Under the pieces are notes generated by a model. The model saw only the letters and a list, made by a program, of their open reading frames with translations. It was not told the origin of the DNA and ran no database searches. Below, one piece after another: positions 56,808 through 64,000 of a stretch of DNA of 64,000 bases. This stretch comes from Sorex araneus (taxonomy: Eukaryota > Chordata > Mammalia > Eulipotyphla > Soricidae): the NCBI RefSeq assembly GCF_027595985.1, contig NC_073304.1:222198223-222262222 (forward strand), read 5' to 3'. A program made the translations under genes and the position numbers. Each line of letters begins with the position of its first letter. Within the stretch, counting starts at the first letter, position 1.

Positions 56808-56993
56808 TGTTTTTTTGTTTTTTGTTTTTTCTTTTTGGATCACACCCGGCAATGCACAGGGGTTACTCCTGGCTCTGCACTCAGAAATTACTCCTGGCGG
56901 TGCTTGGGGGACCATCTGGGATGCTGGGAATGGAACCCGGGTTGGCCTCGTGCAAGGCAAATGCCCTACCCACTGTGCTATCGCTCCACCCTT
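56808..56993 (-). repeat. tRNA-derived SINE
   Basis: Full reverse copy. Confidence 0.9.
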
Positions 56994-57242
56994 GAGAATG
57001 GTATTTTCATTCCTACTACAAATGATTGTACTATTACACTAATAGTTCAGAAATGGATGTCTTTTTCATAGCAAGAAAAATACTTGAATTTTGTACAGGT
57101 TAAATAGTGCCAGGGCAAGTTCTTGTCTTCCTTTGGAGAAGAGAAAGACCATATTGTGGTTATTTACACATGGGGCTCCAAAATATCTCCATAGGAGTGG
57201 GGTTTAAATGTATTAGAGATAGTAATTGGTGGCGACAAGTCT

Positions 57243-57470
57243 TTTTTTTTAAAAAAAATATTTTTTGATTGAATCAGTGAGATACAGTTACAACGTTGTG
57301 GTTGGGTTTGTCATATAATGTTCCAACACCCATCCCTTCACCAGTGTCCATTTCCTACCACCAATGTCCCCAGTTCCCTCCCACCCCCTGCACCCGCCTC
57401 TATGGCAGGCACTTTTCTTCTCACTGTCTCTCTCCGTGCTCCCCCCCACCCCAAGGTCTCATAGATACTT
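57243..57470 (-). repeat. Unidentified recurrent retro-element end, reverse copy
   Basis: GAGATACAGTTACAACGTTG and ACACCCATCCCTTCACCAGT are the reverse complement of the element at 52640-52945; this copy reaches further. Confidence 0.65.
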
Positions 57471-57474
57471 TGAA

Positions 57475-57835
57475 TGTTTTTATTTTGGAGCCACACTGGC
57501 TGTGCTCAGGGATCATTCCTGGCCAGGCTTATGGGGCGGGGCGAAGGGCTGGCGGGGGGGGGGGGGGCACAAAACCCAGGATTCAACCCAGGTCACCTGC
57601 ATGCAAGAAAGATACTTACTGGGGCCGGAGCGATAGCACAGCGGGTAGGGCGTTTGCCTTGCACGCGGCCGACCCGGGTTCGATCCCCGGCATCCCATAT
57701 GGTCTCCCGAGCACTGCCAGGAGTAATTCCTGAGTGCAGAGCCAGGAGTAACCCCTGAGCATCGCTGGGTGTGACCCAAAAAGCAAAAAAAAAAAAAAAA
57801 AGATACTTACTAGCTGTACTATCTGTCTAGTCCCA
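57475..57835 (-). repeat. Old SINE split by a younger SINE
   Basis: Reverse copy interrupted at 57621-57798. Confidence 0.85.
57621..57798 (+). repeat. Nested tRNA-derived SINE, near consensus
   Basis: Flanked by AAAGATACTTACT on both sides (57608-57620, 57799-57811). Box A and box B are intact; one of the youngest-looking copies. Confidence 0.93.
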
Positions 57836-57855
57836 TGGTTCTTATTTTCATTTAC

Positions 57856-58014
57856 TTTTTTTTTTTTTTTTGGTGTGGGAGGGCATTCCTGGTTCTGCAC
57901 TCAAGAATTATATTATTCCTGGTGGTGCTCAGGGAACCATAAGGGATGCTGAGTATCAACCCCTGGTTGGCTGCATACAAAGCAAGTGCCTTGCCCGTGT
58001 CCTCTTTGTCTCCG
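57856..58014 (-). repeat. SINE, diverged
   Basis: Reverse copy. Confidence 0.7.
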
Positions 58015-58044
58015 TTTTTGTTTTTAATGTTAAGAACTGTTTTA

Positions 58045-58155
58045 GGGCCAAAGAGATAGTACAGGGGTTAAGGCACTTGCCTTGCATGAAGGTATTTCCA
58101 GTTGGATTCGGGCACTGCATAGTCTCCTAAATACCCCATTAGCCCCCTGACACTA
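58045..58155 (+). repeat. SINE fragment
   Basis: Forward, diverged, no tail. Confidence 0.55.
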
Positions 58156-58685
58156 AGTAAAGTCAGGATTATTACTTATTAAAGACTACAGATCTATTAT
58201 TTATTAAAGACATTTGTGCACTTATTTCATATAACCTCATTATTATTTTAATAATTATTTCATTATTCTCTCTATGTGTAATATCACAGGGTATTGTTGC
58301 TGATGGTTCCCTAAAGTGGGGAGCAAGGAAGGCAGCCTTGATTTTAAAAAAAGTTTCCTTCTCTCTGCTCCTCTCACCTTGGCCACTTGTTCACAGGGAA
58401 AAGTATGGTGTGGGTCAGGACTGGTGGTCAGCTGCAAGCACTACAGGGCACAGACATTTGTGTCCTGCCAGCCCCATGAGAGAGCTGTCAAGCTACTCCT
58501 TAAGTCCATTTTTCTGCACGGTGTGTAAGGTTATTCTCACCACCGATTTCCCTGGGGAGCCAGGCTGGAGTGAGAAATTGTGCTTTGCAGGAAAGTCAGT
58601 TCTAACCTGGCACAGGCATTCTGGGCCCGTCGCCTTTTTCTCATGGAAAACAATTTCAGGAAGAGGTGAAATAGTGAAGCAAGAG

Positions 58686-58861
58686 GGTTTTTTTTTTTTT
58701 TTTTTTTAGGTCACACCCAGCGGTGCACAGGGATCACTCCTGGCTCTGCACTCAGGAATTACCCCTGGCAGTGCTCAGGGGACCATGGGATGCTGGGAAT
58801 CGAACCCGGGTTGGCTGCGTGCAAGGCAAACGCCCTACCCACTGTGCTATCACTCCAGCCC
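58686..58861 (-). repeat. tRNA-derived SINE
   Basis: Reverse copy with GAAGCAAGAG repeated on both sides. Confidence 0.9.
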
Positions 58862-59507
58862 GAAGCAAGAGTTTTTAATGGAATGAAACTTAGAAAGAAG
58901 TGAGCTGGGGAGGAGGAAAGAAAATATCTGTTCAGGAGAGAACTGGAGTTTGAAAGACCCTTAAACAAGCAAGCAAGCAAAGACACAGAACGATACGTAT
59001 CCAAAGGAGAATACCAGCTTGAAGAGCAAGCACTAACTGGCTTTGGGGAGCGGGTTCCACATGGTTTCTACAACACGTTTTTGGTTTTTTTCCCCCTGGA
59101 GTTCTCTAGGTACAAATCTGGGTATTTTCACAGGGAAAGCTTTGCACTATTGATAGTTTTTTTTTTTTTTTAAAAATCTCCTAGATTAGATTCTTCTGAA
59201 GGTTCTCCTTTTCTGCATTTTACGCTTCTCAGGGTGATGCCTCAGTTTCTCCTCTCCCAAGGGCTCAGGAATTATATCTCAAAGGGATGTGGTCTTCAAC
59301 CTTTGAGCTACTTCGGGGCTAGGTAGTCTCTTCTTAAATTTTATATATTACCACCTTCTGACCAATCTGTCTGCAGCAATATTTTGCAATATTTTGTTGC
59401 TAACAGTATAGCAACAAATGGCACAGCCTTCACATGGCCTTTATAACAGATAGACCAAATCCCTGCTCGTTGGGGAAATATGGACAAGCGTAGTTAGGAC
59501 AATTTTC

Positions 59508-59640
59508 TGGGCCCGAGAGCACAACGGGCTGCAGTGAACGCTTTGCACTCAGAAGGCTGGGTTAGATCCCTGGCACTGCATGAGAGCATTGCCAGGAGCA
59601 ACCCCCAGCTGGGTGCGGTTTCCCTCCACCCCCCCCACCC
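59508..59640 (+). repeat. SINE, old
   Basis: Forward, diverged. Confidence 0.55.
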
Positions 59641-59649
59641 CCCCAAAGA

Positions 59650-59830
59650 AAGCTTCCTTTTCATCTGTAAAATGAGGACCCTGAGGACTAACTCAAAGGA
59701 TTGTACAGCAGCTAAAAACCAGGCTCAGGCTTAATGGCCCAAGGTCACAAAATGGGGTGAGAGACAACCGTGGGATTCTGACTCTAGCTTAGCTACTTGC
59801 CTGGCTCGTGTTCTTTCCCACCACCGCTTG
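59650..59830. repeat. Two MIR remnants
   Basis: TCATCTGTAAAATGAGGA (reverse MIR) and CCCAAGGTCACAAAATGGGG to GTGTTCTTTCCCACCACCG (forward MIR). Confidence 0.7.
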
Positions 59831-60029
59831 GTAGGCAGGTATAAGCACCCCGAGCCTGCTTACGGGCTCAGATTGCCCAAACGACAGAGTTCATTCTGAA
59901 AGAGTGCGTTCATTCATTCAACTTTCGGGTCACGGTGTGCCCAGCACGGAGACTGGCAGCTCCCTCCTCCTGCCCCTTCTCCTTTCACGCAGCTCACGCA
60001 GGATCTGGACGTCTCACGCACACTTCTAG

Positions 60030-62623
<2,594 letters not shown>

Positions 62624-62706
62624 TAGTTCTTCATGATACAGAGTAGGGTGGGGGCCGGTGAGAAGAAAATTCTTTATGGTCTATACATCATCCATTGTTT
62701 GTTTTT

Positions 62707-62895
62707 CCCTTTTTTTTTTTGGACAGGGGGTGGGGGAGCACTACCCAATGATGTGATGCTCAGGGGTTACTCCTGGCTCTGCACTGAGAAATTACTCTTG
62801 GCAGTGCTGGGAGACCGTGTGGGATGCCGGGGATTGAACCCCGGACGGCCCTGTGCAAGGCAAACTCCTACCTGCTGTACTGTCACTCCAGCCCC
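62707..62895 (-). repeat. SINE
   Basis: Reverse copy. Confidence 0.8.
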
Positions 62896-62959
62896 ATGTT
62901 TCCCACCGTTTCTTTGACTTAAAATTGCTTATTCTAATCACTTAAAAAACATAACACTT

Positions 62960-63141
62960 CAGGGGCTGGAACAATAGCACAGCGGGTAGGGCGTTTGCCT
63001 TGCATGCGGCAGACCCGGGTTTGATTCCCAGCGTCCCATATGGTCCCCTGAGCACCGCCAGGAGTCATTCCTGAGTGCATGACCCAGGAGTAACCCCTGT
63101 GCATCGCCGGGTGTGAACCAAAAAAGCAAAAAAAAAAAAAA
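62960..63141 (+). repeat. tRNA-derived SINE
   Basis: Forward copy flanked by CACTTCAG repeats. Confidence 0.9.
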
Positions 63142-63586
63142 ACCACTTCAGTTTTTCTTTATTCCTGGATTCCTTTAGAAGATTTTAGGATGTGTCCTCA
63201 TAACTGAAGAGAGAAAAGAGATTGCTTTTGTCTTTGGTTAAAATGGAAATTTTTTTTGGTGGTTTTTTTTTTTTTTAAGTTGAAGTTCATGTGTGAACTG
63301 GCGTTGGTGGGGTTGAATTGGGTAGCAGGGTTTGCCCGAGGCCCTCCTGCGGTGGTCCTGCTGCTGTGCACACATGTATGTTTCCTGGTGATGGTTCTGG
63401 AATAGTTCTCAGGTTCTCAGAGGGATTCATGACCTATAAAAATTGGAAAAGTAGTAGTCAAAATCTCACTACCTTGGTTCATTTTTGCCTTTGGTTTTGC
63501 ATTTTGAAGTCTTAACAATTGTATAGTGTATTTTAGTCGTAGATATACAAGTTAATCTCTGGGAAATTCCAGGTACCTTTTTCTGT

Positions 63587-63700
63587 TTCATTGTGGACCG
63601 TACGTGGTGGAGTTCAGGGAGGACTGGGATCAAACCCTGGCCGCCTGCATGAAGAACATGTGCTCAGCCTCTTCAGCTACCTCTGATACCCCCAGATAGC
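63587..63700 (-). repeat. SINE fragment, old
   Basis: Reverse, diverged. Confidence 0.45.
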
Positions 63701-64000
63701 TTTTTTTTGATTGTGTAGTTCGATCGGTCAAAGTTCATATTGATCAGTGATAACAATACCCTAAGTCTTTACTGTTCCTAGCTTCTTTCTAGGATGACTG
63801 GAGCCATGAGTACTCACTTTAACCGTTCCTCTGCTGAGAAGTCTCTGCTCACCCAGACTAGAGTCATTTGCCCCCTAATTCTCAGCGCGCTTTCCTCCTG
63901 CAGAGCTAAGGTGGCACATCATTTCGAGTCCACTTTGAGACATATGTGAGAGTAAAGAGGAGGGGGTGCTTTTCTCTATACTGAGACAAAGATAGATCAG

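Larger units (their letters stand above)
55481..60029. other. G6PC3-LSM12 divergent intergenic space
   Basis: SINEs, one retro-element end (57.24-57.47 kb), MIR remnants (59.65-59.83 kb) and unique stretches (55940-56800, 57000-57240, 58160-58680, 58870-59500) with no gene recognised. Confidence 0.75.

Overview
This is a window of nuclear DNA from a placental mammal. The genes are split into many short exons with GT-AG borders. Old mammalian repeats (MIR, L1, an MER5A-like piece) are present. About 70 copies of one tRNA-derived SINE fill introns and intergenic DNA; its head carries a Pol III box A (TAGCACAGCGGG) and box B (GGTTCGATTCC). From memory this SINE resembles the SOR family of shrews, so a soricid such as Sorex is my best guess. 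That guess is moderate in confidence and rests on repeats only.

Three protein-coding genes are present in the order known from human 17q21.31, read in the opposite direction. (1) HDAC5 on the + strand, a complete class IIa histone deacetylase: non-coding exon 1 in a CpG island near 5.4-5.6 kb, start codon at 11073, stop at 45202, final poly(A) signal at 46602. Its 26 coding exons join without a break into 1,109 codons plus stop, which supports the exon borders. (2) G6PC3 on the - strand, a complete ubiquitous glucose-6-phosphatase: ATG at 55130, stop at 48612, six exons, 346 aa. It converges tail to tail with HDAC5. (3) LSM12 on the + strand, first two coding exons only (ATG at 60270); the rest lies beyond the right edge. 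G6PC3 and LSM12 are divergent, about 5 kb apart, each with its own CpG island.

Layout: 1-4.8 kb SINE-rich intergenic DNA; 4.8-6 kb CpG island and promoter of HDAC5; 6-30 kb large HDAC5 introns with a possible second promoter at 17.25 kb; 30-45.2 kb the body of HDAC5; 45.2-46.6 kb its 3' UTR; 46.6-48.4 kb SINE array; 48.4-55.1 kb G6PC3; 55.1-60.2 kb intergenic DNA with SINEs, MIRs and a recurrent retro-element; 60.2-64 kb 5' part of LSM12.

I found no unknown gene system. The most unusual points are: a 13-unit minisatellite in HDAC5 intron 5 whose unit copies the end of exon 5 plus its splice donor; a SINE ladder starting 6-7 bp past the exon 13 donor whose target-site duplications copy that donor; two further SINE ladders built on one re-used target; and three MEF2 consensus sites at candidate control positions of HDAC5, a gene whose product represses MEF2.
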